DNA of 64,000 nucleotides, taken from positions 3,596,001 through 3,660,000 of the forward strand of contig CP099977.1 of the NCBI GenBank assembly GCA_024372495.1. The letters are read 5' to 3'. Below, in pieces: positions 31,265-40,881 of this stretch. Numbering within the stretch: the stretch's first letter is position 1; the number at the start of each line of letters is the position of its first letter. The DNA is from Pseudarthrobacter sp. Fe7 (GTDB lineage: Bacteria; Actinomycetota; Actinomycetes; Actinomycetales; Micrococcaceae). Position numbers and translations under genes: made by a program. The notes beneath the pieces are model-generated. The model was not told the origin of the DNA. It searched no databases and saw only the letters and a program-made list of their open reading frames with translations.

Positions 31265-31632
31265 CCCGCGTCAGGGTTACGGCCCCGAGCGCATCTGCCC
31301 GCACCGCAGTCCGCGGCGTGCCGCGTCCGCTCGAGTCGCGGGAAGCCGCGCAGGACTCCGAGGTGGGCCAGGTGTTTGTCCGCTCGCTGATCAGGTCCCA
31401 GCTCCGGCTGGCCCTGGTGGTGGCGGGCGGCTTCCTGCTGATCCTGGCCGCGTTCCCGCTGACGCTGATGGTGGTTCCCGGCCTGGCGGATACCCGGGTG
31501 GCCGGCATCCCGTTCGGATGGCTCCTGCTCGGCGCCGGGATCTACCCGGTGATCGGGTTGAGCGCCTGGTTGTACGTCAGAACCGCAGCGCGCAATGAGG
31601 CGCGGTACCGGGACCTGGCAGGTGAACCGTGA
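31261..31632 (+). CDS. Small two-helix membrane protein, symporter partner
   Basis: About 123 residues with two hydrophobic helices (LRLALVVAGGFLLILAAFPL and GIPFGWLLLGAGIYPVIGLS). Shape and position match the DUF485 partner of the first symporter, but sequence similarity is weak. ATG 31261 overlaps the regulator stop (ATGA), and the next gene overlaps or follows directly. Probably co-translated with both. Confidence 0.75.
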   Translation: MTRVRVTAPSASARTAVRGVPRPLESREAAQDSEVGQVFVRSLIRSQLRLALVVAGGFLLILAAFPLTLMVVPGLADTRVAGIPFGWLLLGAGIYPVIGLSAWLYVRTAARNEARYRDLAGEP

Positions 31633-31666
31633 ACACTGCGGCCCGGAGCGGCACGGTGGGGCGCGG

Positions 31667-33133
31667 GTGAACGCCGGAATCGCCATTGCGGCCGTCACGG
31701 TGGTGTCCCTCGCCACGGCCGTTATCGGGTTTTACGGGCTGCGGATTTCACGCACCACCGGCGACTTCTACGTTGCATCGCGGACCGTGCGGCCATGGTG
31801 GAATGCCTCCGCGATCGGCGGTGAGTACCTGTCCGCAGCCAGCTTCCTGGGCGTGGCCGGACTGATCCTGCTGTCCGGAACCGACGCACTCTGGTTCCCG
31901 GTGGGATATACCGCGGGCTACCTGATGCTGCTGCTCTTCGTGGCCGCTCCGCTGCGCCGGTCGGGCGCCTACACCATCCCGGATTTCACCGAGTCCCGGC
32001 TCGGTTCCCGGACGGTCCGGCGGGTCACCAGCCTGGTGGTGGTGATGGTGGGGTGGCTGTATATCGTGCCACAGCTGCACGGCGCCGCGCTCACCATCCA
32101 CATCGCCACGGGCCTGCCGTCCTGGGTGGGGTCCGTTGCCGTTGTGGTGGTGGTTTGCCTGACGGTCGTGGCGGGCGGGATGCGCTCCATCACCTTTGTC
32201 CAGGCGTTCCAGTACTGGCTCAAGCTCACGGCCCTGGCCGTACCCATCCTGTTCATCGTCTTCGTGCTGGCCGGCCACGGCGCCGAGCCCCAGTCCCTGC
32301 CCGCGGTCAACCCCACCGGCGTGGCACCGGCAGGGCCGTACCAGAATGTGTCGCTCCTGGTGGCACTGCTGTTCGGCACCCTGGGGCTGCCGCACGTGCT
32401 GGTGCGGTTCTATACCAATCCGGACGGGCACTCGGCACGGCGCACCACGCTGATCGTCCTGGGGCTGCTCTCCGTGTTCTACCTCTTCCCCACGGCGTAC
32501 GGCCTGGTGGCCCGGATGTATGCCCCCGACCTGGCCCGCTCAGGGCAGCCCGACGCCATGGTGCTTCGGCTGCCCGGCGAACTGGTTGGCGGGATGCCGG
32601 GCGACCTCCTCTCCGCTTTGGTGGTGGCCGGGGCGTTCGCCGCGTTCCTGTCCACCACCTCCGGCCTGGTGGTCTCCCTGGCCGGCGTCATCAGCCAGGA
32701 CGTCCTGGGCGGAAGCGTGCGCGGGTTCCGCCTCGCCGCCGTCGTGTCCGCCGTCGTCCCCCTCGGCTTTGCGTTCATGACCGGCTCAATGGCGCTGGCG
32801 GGCAGCGTAGGCCTGGTGTTTGCCTTCACTGCCTCCACGGTCTGCCCGGTCCTGCTGCTTGGCATCTGGTGGCGCGGACTGACCGACGCAGGGGCGATCG
32901 CCGGCATGGTGACCGGCGGTCTGCTGTGCGGCGGGGCGATGATCGCGGGCGCAGTAGCGGGTTCGGGCCAGACCCCGGCGTGGCTCGCGCAGCCTGCGGC
33001 CTGGAGCGTGCCGGCCGCGTTCGCGGTGATGGTCATCGTGTCGCGGGCCACTTCGCATCGGATTCCCGGCACCATGCCGCGCATCATGACCCGCCTGCAT
33101 ACCCCGGAACGGCCGCTGGCAACCGAGCGGTGA
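31667..33133 (+). CDS. Second sodium:solute symporter
   Basis: About 488 residues, intact, with about 13 hydrophobic helices. FYGLRISRTTGDFYVASRTV and WNASAIGGEYLSAASFLG are typical of the sodium:solute symporter family, and FGTLGLPHVLVRFYTNPDG recalls the first symporter here. GTG 31667 is the preferred start; GTG 31622 inside the preceding gene is an alternative. It belongs to the LytS-LytTR-small-protein-symporter operon. Substrate unknown, presumably a monocarboxylate. Confidence 0.88.
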   Translation: MNAGIAIAAVTVVSLATAVIGFYGLRISRTTGDFYVASRTVRPWWNASAIGGEYLSAASFLGVAGLILLSGTDALWFPVGYTAGYLMLLLFVAAPLRRSGAYTIPDFTESRLGSRTVRRVTSLVVVMVGWLYIVPQLHGAALTIHIATGLPSWVGSVAVVVVVCLTVVAGGMRSITFVQAFQYWLKLTALAVPILFIVFVLAGHGAEPQSLPAVNPTGVAPAGPYQNVSLLVALLFGTLGLPHVLVRFYTNPDGHSARRTTLIVLGLLSVFYLFPTAYGLVARMYAPDLARSGQPDAMVLRLPGELVGGMPGDLLSALVVAGAFAAFLSTTSGLVVSLAGVISQDVLGGSVRGFRLAAVVSAVVPLGFAFMTGSMALAGSVGLVFAFTASTVCPVLLLGIWWRGLTDAGAIAGMVTGGLLCGGAMIAGAVAGSGQTPAWLAQPAAWSVPAAFAVMVIVSRATSHRIPGTMPRIMTRLHTPERPLATER

Positions 33134-33152
33134 ACGGGATGACAATAGCGCC

Positions 33153-33379
33153 ATGTCCATCGAGGACGGCGGTGCATCCCACCAGCCAAGCGGGGCGCGG
33201 CCCTGGTGGGGCCCGGGCACCACGATGACGGGGCCGGTTCCAGGCAGACCTATTACTTCTTCGGCAACCGCGGCTCCTTCAGCCACGTCGCGGGCAGCAG
33301 CATGATCTTCATGACGACGGCGAACGCTGCCCTGATTGCCATCGTCGCCGGGTTGTTGGTCACCTTGGCCGGGGACTGA
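33153..33379 (+). CDS. Short single-helix membrane protein, frameshifted
   Basis: About 75 residues if repaired: MSIEDGGASHQPSG at the start, then QTYYFFGNRGSFSHVAGSSM and a membrane helix (FMTTANAALIAIVAGLLVTL). The two parts are in different frames; one missing base around 33236-33243 would join them. Family not recognised. It follows the symporter by 19 bases and may be in its operon. The hydrophobic end and clean length after repair make it more than noise, but it is uncertain. Confidence 0.5.
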
Positions 33380-33401
33380 GCGCCCGTCCGGCAGCAGACC
33401 G

Positions 33402-33986
33402 TCAGTCTATGGCCGCCATCAACTCGACCACCCGGTCCAGGAACGCGTCCACCTGGGATTCCTCGTAGCCGTCACGGCCAACCTCCGGACGGAAGACCGC
33501 GCGGCGCACGCTGTCCACGCTCAACGGCTTGTCCTGCTCAAGGTAGGCGACGAGTTCGCGGCACAGCCGGTCGACGTCGTCCGTGTTGTAGCTGCGGGCC
33601 TTCTTTTTGGTCGGCCGGCGGAAGCGGTCTCCGTCGGGCCGGTGGAGCCGTCCCCGGAGGATGCCGGAGAGGCTCCCGATTTCCCGCAGCCAGGCTTCCT
33701 CGCCCCGTGCTGCGATCAGCTCATCCCGCTCCCTGCGGGCGAACGCGTCCTCGAGCCGGTCCAGGGCAGCGTCCACGACGGCAGCGGAGTATCCGCCTTT
33801 GACGGGGTCGAAGGACACGGCCCTCACGTCGGCGCTGTTGACGGGGTCGGTGGCGGCCTGGGGTGTTTCCAGGGAGACCCGTGCCCGCTGCAGGAACTGG
33901 TCGACCTGCCTGGCGTTGTACCCGTATTCGCTGCGCTGCACGCGCTCAAAGGACGCAGGGATCTGCCGATGAATGTCCAATGCCAA
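33402..33986 (-). CDS. DivIVA-domain repeat protein
   Basis: 194 residues with four short segments of the DivIVA-domain type: SEYGYNARQVDQFLQRAR (about 18-36), VKGGYSAAVVDAALDRLEDA (about 61-83), ARSYNTDDVDRLCRELVAYL (about 128-150) and RDGYEESQVDAFLDRVVELM (about 170-191). Such proteins bind or mimic the membrane-curvature protein DivIVA/Wag31 that organises cell poles in actinobacteria. It lies 119 bases downstream of cdsA, on the same strand. Confidence 0.8.
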   Translation of the reverse strand: MALDIHRQIPASFERVQRSEYGYNARQVDQFLQRARVSLETPQAATDPVNSADVRAVSFDPVKGGYSAAVVDAALDRLEDAFARRERDELIAARGEEAWLREIGSLSGILRGRLHRPDGDRFRRPTKKKARSYNTDDVDRLCRELVAYLEQDKPLSVDSVRRAVFRPEVGRDGYEESQVDAFLDRVVELMAAID

Positions 33987-34105
33987 TTCGATTCCTTCAA
34001 TGCTCTTCAGCCGTAGTGCTTCCGCACCAGTTTAGGGTGCCGGGATTGGTGCGGCCGCCCGGGCCTTGTTTATGTCAGGAGCCCGGGCTGCCCGGCCGGG
34101 ATGGG

Positions 34106-35027
34106 TTATGCGCCGGCCACCAGGCCGTACAGGATGAAGGCCACCGGCGAAGCGAACACAATGGAGTCCAGCCTGTCCATCACGCCCCCGTGCCCGGGCA
34201 GGATGCTGCTCATGTCTTTGACGCCCAGGCTCGCGCTTGACCATGGACTCGGCAAGATCGCCCGCGGTGGAAGCGGCCACGGTTCCCACGGCCAGCACCG
34301 CACCTACCCACCAGGGCTTGTCCAGCACGAACAGTGCGGCCAGGATGCCAATCAGCATGGCACCTGCCACCGACCCCGCAAAGCCCTCCCAGGACTTCTT
34401 GGGGCTGATCTTGGGTGCCATGGGGTGTTTTCCAAGTGACGCGCCCACAAGGTAGCCGAAGGTGTCGTTGGAGACCACAAGAAGCAGCATGACGGCAATC
34501 TCCCACGCTCCAATGGGGGCCATGCCGCCGGGCCAAAGCCCCAGCGGCGTAGTGCCTGCCGCGTGCAGCGGCAACGCGGCGAAGCTGATGAAGAAAGGCA
34601 CCCAGCCCAGCGTGAAGACACCGGCGAAGATGCTGTTTGCCGAGCCGGCAGCACTTTCGATCGACCGCCACAGCAGCACGGCCACGGCGCTGAGCAGCAG
34701 GGCAAACAGCTGGCTCTCGATGCCGCCAAAATATGCGGCAAACGGCATGGCGAGCGTGCCGGTCATGACCGGGACAATGGGCATCCTGGTGCCGTTGGCT
34801 TCCAGCGCCCGGTAGATCTCCCATACGCCAAACACAGCGAAGGCCGTGACAATGGCTACGAACACCAGCGGGAGGAACAGCAGCCCGCCCAACACGGCGA
34901 GAAGCATGGCCAGGCCCACCACGACAGCGGCGGGCAGGTTCCGCCCGGCCTTTGGCGTGGGGTTGCTCCTGGGCTGCTTCCCCCGTGTGCGCGCCCTTGG
35001 TGCGGGGGCCTGATCTGCCTGGCCCAT
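34106..35027 (-). CDS. cdsA: Phosphatidate cytidylyltransferase, frameshifted
   Basis: Membrane enzyme making CDP-diacylglycerol from CTP and phosphatidic acid, needed for phospholipid synthesis. About 306 residues when repaired, with about eight membrane helices. The frame breaks at 34227-34231 (AGGCT for AGCT). The break sits inside the family signature: repair gives [18 protein letters not shown] followed directly by [10 protein letters not shown], the S-x-x-K-R-x4-K-D ... H-G-G-x-x-D-R-x-D pattern, which is strong proof of the repair. ATG 35027 shares a base with the frr stop (TAATG). Confidence 0.93.
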
Positions 35028-35585
35028 TAGACTTCGAGCAGCTCTGCTTCCTTGCGCTTGAGCAGTTCGTCGATGCCGTCCACGTGGGCCTTGGTGAGGC
35101 TGTCCAGGCTCCTTTTCGGCGCGGCTGCCTTCGTCTTCGCCCGCTTCGCCGTCCTTGACCAGGCGGTCCAGGGTTTCCTTGGCCTTGCGGCGGATGTTGC
35201 GGATGGAAATCTTGGCGTCTTCGCCCTTGGTCTTGACGATCTTCACGTATTCCTTGCGGCGTTCCTTGGTCAGTTCAGGAATGGTGATCCTGATGACGTT
35301 GCCGTCGTTGGAAGGGTTGGCGCCGACCTCGGAATCGCTCAGGGCACGTTCGATGTCCCGCAGGGCGGTTTTGTCGAATGGGGTGATCAGGATGGTGCGT
35401 GCGTCCGGGATGGCGAAGGAGGCCAGCTGCTGCAGCGGCGTGGGCGAACCGTAGTATTCCACCAGGACCTTGTTGTAGAGGCCCGGGTTGGCGCGGCCCG
35501 TGCGGACGGAGGCGAAGTCTTCCTTGGCTACCTCTACCGCCTTGTCCATCTTTTCTTCGGCTTCGAGCAAGGTTTCTTCGATCAC
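35027..35585 (-). CDS. frr: Ribosome recycling factor, frameshifted
   Basis: Splits the post-termination ribosome together with EF-G. About 185 residues when repaired, the normal length. [20 protein letters not shown] and [20 protein letters not shown] are diagnostic. The frame breaks at 35106-35110 (AGGCT for AGCT); repair gives [23 protein letters not shown] 35585 is chosen because family members begin at this [12 protein letters not shown]. Operon order tsf-pyrH-frr-cdsA is conserved. Confidence 0.95.
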
Positions 35586-35656
35586 GGTCTCTCCTGACGG
35601 TTCTGGTGCAGTCCGGTGCGCCGGATCCATGCACTCGCGTGGTTCTTTGTTGCTGT

Positions 35657-35688
35657 TTCCGTCCCCGCCCGGAGGGGCAGGGACGGAA
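35657..35688 (-). terminator. Hairpin between pyrH and frr
   Basis: Arms TTCCGTCCC and GGGACGGAA (nine bases), with an inner CCC/GGG pairing, in the 129-base gap. No T-run follows, so it may be an attenuator or processing site rather than a full terminator. Confidence 0.45.
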
Positions 35689-35714
35689 GTGTCCTGAAAT
35701 CATCCTAGCCGGAG

Positions 35715-36452
35715 CTAGGCGGTGACCAGCGTGCCCAGCTTCTCGCCAAGGATGGCGCGGGTGACATTGCCTTCACCCTCCATGCCGAAGACCACCATGG
35801 AGAGATCGTTGTCCTTGCACATGGTCATGGCCGTCTGGTCCATGACGCGGATGTCGCGGCGAAGGGCGTCGTCGTAGCTGAGTGTCTCCAGGCGTTCGGC
35901 GGTGGGGTCTTTCTTGGGGTCTGCGGTGTAGACGGCGTCCACTCCGCTCTTGGCCATGAGGACCACGTCGGCGTGCACTTCCAGGGCCCGCTGGGCGGCC
36001 ACGGTGTCGGTGGAGAAGTACGGCAGGCCTGCACCGGCGCCGAAGATGACGACGCGGCCCTTTTCCATGTGGCGGATGGCGCGGCGCGGAATGTAGGCCT
36101 CGGCAACCTGGCCCATGGTGATGGCACTCTGGACGCGGGTTTCCACGCCTGCCTGTTCCAGGAAGTCCTGCAGCGCCAGGCAGTTCATGACTGTTCCCAG
36201 CATGCCCATATAGTCGGCGCGGGAACGGTCCATGCCGCTCTGGGACAGTTCGGCGCCACGGAAGAAGTTGCCGCCGCCCACCACAATGGCCACTTCCACT
36301 TCAGGTACGGCTGCGGCGATCTGCTTGGCGACGTTCCGGACGGTCTCGGGGTCGACACCGAGCTTCCCGCCGCCGAAGACCTCGCCGGAAAGCTTCAGGA
36401 GGACCCGCCGCCGGTTCTTCTCCGAATGCGTGACAGTGTTGACGGCTTCCAT
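35715..36452 (-). CDS. pyrH: Uridylate kinase
   Basis: Phosphorylates UMP to UDP in pyrimidine nucleotide synthesis; hexameric amino-acid-kinase fold. About 245 residues, intact. [48 protein letters not shown] and [17 protein letters not shown] are diagnostic. ATG 36452 fits the family N-terminus; the open frame to 36569 is extra. Separated from tsf by a strong terminator. Confidence 0.96.
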   Translation of the reverse strand: MEAVNTVTHSEKNRRRVLLKLSGEVFGGGKLGVDPETVRNVAKQIAAAVPEVEVAIVVGGGNFFRGAELSQSGMDRSRADYMGMLGTVMNCLALQDFLEQAGVETRVQSAITMGQVAEAYIPRRAIRHMEKGRVVIFGAGAGLPYFSTDTVAAQRALEVHADVVLMAKSGVDAVYTADPKKDPTAERLETLSYDDALRRDIRVMDQTAMTMCKDNDLSMVVFGMEGEGNVTRAILGEKLGTLVTA

Positions 36453-36542
36453 GATGCCTTCCCGTTGGTGACTCTGAAAAAGGGTATCCTGCCGGATCCG
36501 GTGGTCGGAACCGGCCGCGGTCCGGGTGGACTGCGCGCATGC

Positions 36543-36574
36543 AAAAGGGGCGGCCACCGAAGTGGCCACCCCTT
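36543..36574 (-). terminator. Rho-independent terminator downstream of tsf
   Basis: Arms AAGGGGCGGCCAC and GTGGCCACCCCTT (one mismatch) with loop CGAA. On the minus strand a short T-run follows the stem, 11 bases after the tsf stop. Confidence 0.8.
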
Positions 36575-36584
36575 CCAGTTTTGA

Positions 36585-37420
36585 CTAGGAGCCGACGCGG
36601 AAACGCGTGAAGGCAGTTCCTTGACACCGGCCTCTTCGAGGACCTGTGCCACGGACTTCTTCGCGTCCTTTGCGAATGCCTGGTCAACCAGGACCTCGCC
36701 CTTGTAGAAGCCCGTTACGCGGCCTTCCACAATCTTGGTGAGGGCAGCTTCGGGCTTGCCCTCGGCCTTGGCGGTCTCTTCGGCGATGCGGCGCTCAGAC
36801 TCAACGAGCTCGGCCGGAACATCCTCGCGGGTGAGGTAGTTCGGAGCCATAGCGGCGATGTGCACGGCGACGTCGTGGGCCGCGGTGGTGGCGGCTTCGC
36901 CTTCACCATCGACAGCGAACAGCACGCCGACCTGGGCGGGGAGGTCCTTGGAGGTCTTGTGCAGGTAAGCGTCAACCGTTGCACCCTCAACGCGGGAGAT
37001 GCGGCGGACAACAACCTTCTCGCCCAGGATGGCGCCCTCTTCGACGACCACCTCGGAGAGCGGTTTGCCGTCAACGTCGGTCGCCAGCAGGGTCTCGAGG
37101 TCGGCAGCGCCGGACTCGACGGCGATGGCCAGGACCTTGTCGGCCAACTGGATGAACTTGTCAGCCTTGGCAACGAAGTCGGTCTCGCAGTTGACCTCGA
37201 TCATGACGCCGACGCCGTTGCTGACCTTGGCGGCCACGAGGCCTTCAGCGGTGGAGCGGCCTTCACGCTTGGTAGCGCCCTTGAGGCCCTTGATGCGGAT
37301 GATCTCGATGGCCTTCTCGGCATCACCGTTGGCTTCGTCAAGAGCCTTCTTGACGTCCATCATGCCGGCGCCGGTGCGCTCGCGCAGGGCCTTGATGTCC
37401 GCGGCAGTGTAGTTCGCCAT
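36585..37420 (-). CDS. tsf: Elongation factor Ts, frameshifted near the C-terminus
   Basis: Nucleotide exchange factor for EF-Tu. About 278 residues when repaired. [16 protein letters not shown] is the EF-Ts signature, and [11 protein letters not shown] the second one. A base is missing at about 36617-36620: as read the end is [13 protein letters not shown], while adding one base gives the expected [10 protein letters not shown]. Not in an obvious homopolymer, so the exact base is uncertain. rpsB lies 126 bases upstream, with a long hairpin between. Confidence 0.93.
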
Positions 37421-37459
37421 GTGAACCCCTCTGTCTAGAAATTTGATGTGGTGTACGGA

Positions 37460-37502
37460 CTGACAGGATGGCGGCCCACGCGGTGGGCGGCCATCCTGTC
37501 AG
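37460..37502 (-). terminator. Long hairpin between rpsB and tsf
   Basis: 20-base arms CTGACAGGATGGCGGCCCAC (37460-37479) and its near-complement (37483-37502) with a three-base loop and about two mismatches. On the minus strand it lies between rpsB and tsf, where partial termination would lower tsf relative to rpsB. No T-run. Confidence 0.65.
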
Positions 37503-37546
37503 TGGCTCCGGCTGCAGGCAGCGCGGAGAATCCGGAGTTGCTGGTG

Positions 37547-38435
37547 TTACTTGGCGTCTTCGGCGGGAGCCTCGGCGGCGGGAGCTTCGGCAGCAGCCGG
37601 GGCTTCCTCTGCGGCGGCGGCCGGAGCTTCTTCGGCGGCGGGAGCTGCAGCTGCGGCTTCCTCTGCCTTGTTGCCCTCGAGGAGCCTCGCGCTCCCACTC
37701 GGCCAGCGGCTCTTCCGGAGCTTCCGTGGTGCCGGTTGCACGCTGGTTGCGGGCGATCAGGCCCTCGGCGACGGCGTCGGCGACAACGCGGGTCAGCAGG
37801 TTCACGGAGCGGATGGCGTCGTCGTTGCCCGGGATCGGGAAGTCGACTTCGTCCGGATCGCAGTTGGTGTCCAGGATGGCCACAACCGGGATGTTCAGCT
37901 TCTTGGCCTCGTCAACGGCGAGGTGTTCCTTCTTGGTGTCCACGATCCAGAGCACGGAGGGTGCCTTGGTCAGGTTGCGGATACCGCCGAGGTTGGTTTC
38001 CAGCTTGGTCAGTTCACGGCGAAGGAGCAGCAGTTCCTTCTTGGTGTAGGCCGAACCGGCGACGTCGTCGAAGTCGATCTCTTCGAGTTCCTTCATGCGC
38101 TGGATGCGCTTGGAGACCGTCTGGAAGTTGGTCAGCATACCGCCGAGCCAACGCTGGTTGACGTAGGGCTGGCCCACGCGGGTTGCCTGCTCGGCAATTG
38201 CTTCCTGGGCCTGCTTCTTGGTGCCCACGAAGAGCACGGTGCCGCCGTGGGCAACAGTGGCCTTGACGAACTCGTAGGCGCGGTCGATGTAGGACAGCGA
38301 CTGCTGGAGGTCGATGATGTAGATGCCGTTGCGCTCGGTGAAGATGAAGCGCTTCATCTTCGGGTTCCAACGGCGGGTCTGGTGTCCAAAGTGGACGCCG
38401 CTGTCAAGCAGCTGGCGCATGGTTACGACGGGCAT
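37547..38435 (-). CDS. rpsB: 30S ribosomal protein S2, frameshifted
   Basis: About 295 residues when repaired. [20 protein letters not shown] and the S2 blocks [13 protein letters not shown] and [19 protein letters not shown] are clear. The frame breaks at 37683-37687 (AGCCT for AGCT); repair joins [19 protein letters not shown] to the Ala/Glu/Pro-rich tail ending EDAK, typical of Arthrobacter S2. A 447-base gap without genes precedes it. Confidence 0.95.
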
Positions 38436-38882
38436 TCCGGCGCTCCTTATTTTCCGGCAGGTCATTCATGAGAAAGCCCGGAGGCTTCTTACCCTGCCAA
38501 TAGTTGACGGTTGTTCAGCGTGGCCCGGACGGGCCGTGCTCCTGGCATCCACCGCCCTTCCCATCAGGACTGATGCCTGACCGCAGGAAGCGCGATCCTC
38601 CATGGACGACGCCGGGGCGTTGGCTGCCGGAGGGCTGGATGCGCGTAGTCAGCCGCCGCTCCCCCACACTCCTGAATGAGATGTGCCGACGCAATCCGGA
38701 CAGGCGGAAGCACCGCGGGGGTGGACCACTGGGACGGAAAGCGTTGAGGGCGCAGCAAACTGCTCCACCAAGTGTACTACAGGAGCCCCTGACCGCGGGA
38801 CAGACTGGACCCGTGCGGAACCTTGTCCACATAGCTGCAACAAGCCCTGCCGGGGCCGCGCGCAGGCGGGCATGCTGGGGGC
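38436..38882. other. Gap between rpsB and the M23 peptidase gene
   Basis: No gene supported; open frames here are unlike any family I know. Both flanking genes are transcribed outward. An imperfect stem (GAAAGCC/GGCTTCTT) lies near rpsB at about 38466-38491. A weak -10-like TACACT on the minus strand is at 38771-38776, without a convincing -35, which would give rpsB a leader of over 300 bases. S2 represses its own mRNA in other bacteria, so a structured leader is plausible but unproven. Confidence 0.4.
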
Positions 38883-39487
38883 ATGAAACCACCAGCCCTG
38901 CTGGCCGCGTTGCTGCTGCTGCCGGCGTCGGTCGCCTCCCCCGGCGCCACCCTCCCCCACAGTGGGGTCCCCGCCACCAACACCGCTCCATACGGCACGG
39001 CTGGCTTCGGCCGGGAGGCGGCCGGCCACCAGGGAAGTACGACGACGGCCGGCCCCGCGGGTGCCAGGCACTCCTGGCAGTGGCCACTGGCGCCACGCCC
39101 GCCGGTACTGCGGGGTTTTGATCCGCCGCCCAAGCCATGGCTCAGCGGGCACCGCGGCGTAGACCTCGGTTTCGCCTCGGCCGGCGCCCAGGTGGCTTCC
39201 CCCGCGGCGGGAACTGTCAGCTTCGTGGGCCTGGTGGTGGATCGTCCCGTGATCACCATCGACCATGGCGGGGGCTGCGCAGCAGTTTCGAACCCGTGGA
39301 GAGCGCCCTGGCTGTCGGTGCCGCCGTCGCTGAAGGCCAGGTGGTCGGGACCGTGCTGCCGGGCCACTGCCCAGCATCACAGTGCCTGCATTGGGGCGTC
39401 CGGGAAGGGACGGAGTACGTCAATCCGCTGCAGTTCGTCCTGGATCTTCGACCGTCCATCCTGCTTCCGCTGGCCGGTGGCCCATAG
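38883..39487 (+). CDS. M23 family metallopeptidase, frameshifted
   Basis: Secreted peptidoglycan endopeptidase of the LytM type. About 201 residues when repaired. Signal peptide ALLAALLLLPASVAS; the zinc site includes GHRGVDLGF and the C-terminal HWGVREGTEYVNP. The frame breaks in a G-run at 39270-39274; one more G gives VITIDHGGGLRSSFEPVESA. An M23 gene divergent from rpsB is a common actinobacterial arrangement. Confidence 0.87.
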
Positions 39488-39553
39488 CCACAGGAATGCA
39501 CACGGCCCGCGGGAATCCAAGGCCACAAGGTGCACAGCCGGCGGGGGCGCTGC

Positions 39554-40745
39554 CTAAACGATCGCCGAAATCCCGGTGATCGCCCGGCCCGTCACCAGGG
39601 TGTTGATCTCGGCCGTGCCCTCGTAGGAGTAGATGGCCTCGGCGTCGGCGAAGATCTTGGCCATCCCGTAGTCCGTGACGATCCCATTGCCGCCCAGGAT
39701 GCTGCGGCCCAGCGCCACACTCTCCCTCATGCGGTCGGTGGCGAAGGCCTTGGCCAGTGCGGATTGTTCGTCCTTGGCCTCCCCGGCGTCCTCCAGCTGC
39801 GAAAGCCTGACCATCATGCCCATGGAGCTGACCGTGTTACCCAGGATCCGGACCAGCCTGGTCCTGGATGAGCTGGAAGGAGGCCAGCGGCCGGCCGAAC
39901 TGCTGACGGTCCACGGCATAGCGGCGGGCAACATCGAAGGCGGCCAACTGGAGCCCCACGGCCTGCCAGGCAACTGACAGGCGGGTGACCTTGAGTACCT
40001 TGTTGACGTCGCGGAAGCTGTTGGCGTTGGCCAGCTTGAAGTGGTCCGGGACCACCACGTCCTGCAGGACGATGTCAGCGTTCTGGACGGTTCGGAGGGA
40101 GATCTTGTTCTCGATCTTTGCCGCGCTGTAGCCGGCCAGCGTGGTGTCCACCATGAAGCCCTTGACCTGGTTGTCCGCCACGTCGCGGGCGTACACCACC
40201 ACCCAGTCGGAGAAGGTGGCGTTGCCGATCCACCGCTTTGCACCGTTGAGGATCCAGTTGCTGCCGTCCCGGCGCGCCGTGGTTCGCGTACCGCCGGCCA
40301 CGTCACTGCCACCCAGCGGCTCGGTCAGGCCAAAGGCGCCGATCTTCTTCAGGGCGTAGATGTCGGGAAGCCACTCGTCCTTCTGCTCCTGGGAGGCAAG
40401 GAGCTCAATGGAACCCGTGAACAGGCCATCGTGCACCCCCAGGAAGGTGGCGATGGAGGCGTCGGCACGGGTGGCCTCGGCGTGCAGCATGCCGGCGAAG
40501 AGGTTGGAGTACCCCTGCCGCCGGACCGGGCTGACCAGGTCCAGGCCGGCCAGCTTCGGCACCAGGTCCATGGGAAACTCCCCGCGGTTCCAGCAATCCA
40601 CGGCGATGGGCTTGACCTCGCGTGCCAGGAAGTCTCGGACCTCGGCGAGCCGGTCCTGCTCTTTGCCGGAGAGAAGCTGTTCGAAGGCGAAGAAGTCGCC
40701 ATCGGCATACGGGAGCTCTGGGAAATCGGCTGCAGTGGTGGCCAT
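39554..40745 (-). CDS. Acyl-CoA dehydrogenase (glutaryl-CoA dehydrogenase-like), frameshifted
   Basis: About 396 residues when repaired. FGLTEPLGGSDVAGGTRTTA, RYAVDRQQFGRPLASFQLIQ and the C-terminal YEGTAEINTLVTGRAITG mark the family. The closest match I recall is the glutaryl-CoA dehydrogenase branch. The frame breaks at 39855-39859 (AGCCT for AGCT); repair gives QLIQDQLVRILGNTVSSMGM. An operator-like palindrome lies 50 bases upstream. Substrate uncertain. Confidence 0.88.
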
Positions 40746-40794
40746 GGTTACCTTCTTCGATGATCAGCGCTGACCATGCCGCGGAACGGAGCAC

Positions 40795-40820
40795 GGTATG
40801 TTACTGGTCAGTAACATACC
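40795..40820 (-). promoter_or_regulatory. Large palindromic operator upstream of the acyl-CoA dehydrogenase gene
   Basis: Perfect 12-base arms GGTATGTTACTG (40795-40806) and CAGTAACATACC (40809-40820) around a central GT. The inner TTACTG-GT-CAGTAA looks like a TetR- or FadR-type site. It lies 50 bases from the ATG at 40745. The regulator is not encoded nearby. Confidence 0.65.
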
Positions 40821-40843
40821 TTAGGGTGCGGGTTAACCAAGAA

Positions 40844-40876
40844 AACCGCGGCCAACGAAGAACGTCGGCCGCGGTT
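40844..40876 (-). terminator. Terminator of the tRNA(CAT) gene
   Basis: Ten-base arms AACCGCGGCC and GGCCGCGGTT, extended by a partial inner stem, followed on the minus strand by TTTTC. It starts six bases after the 3' end of the tRNA gene. Confidence 0.75.
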
Positions 40877-40881
40877 GACGG

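Noticed and set aside
37547..37741. Ala/Glu repeats in rpsB as a separate repeat protein or tandem repeat element
   Set aside because: It is the normal low-complexity C-terminal tail of S2 in this group, displaced to another frame by the AGCCT error.
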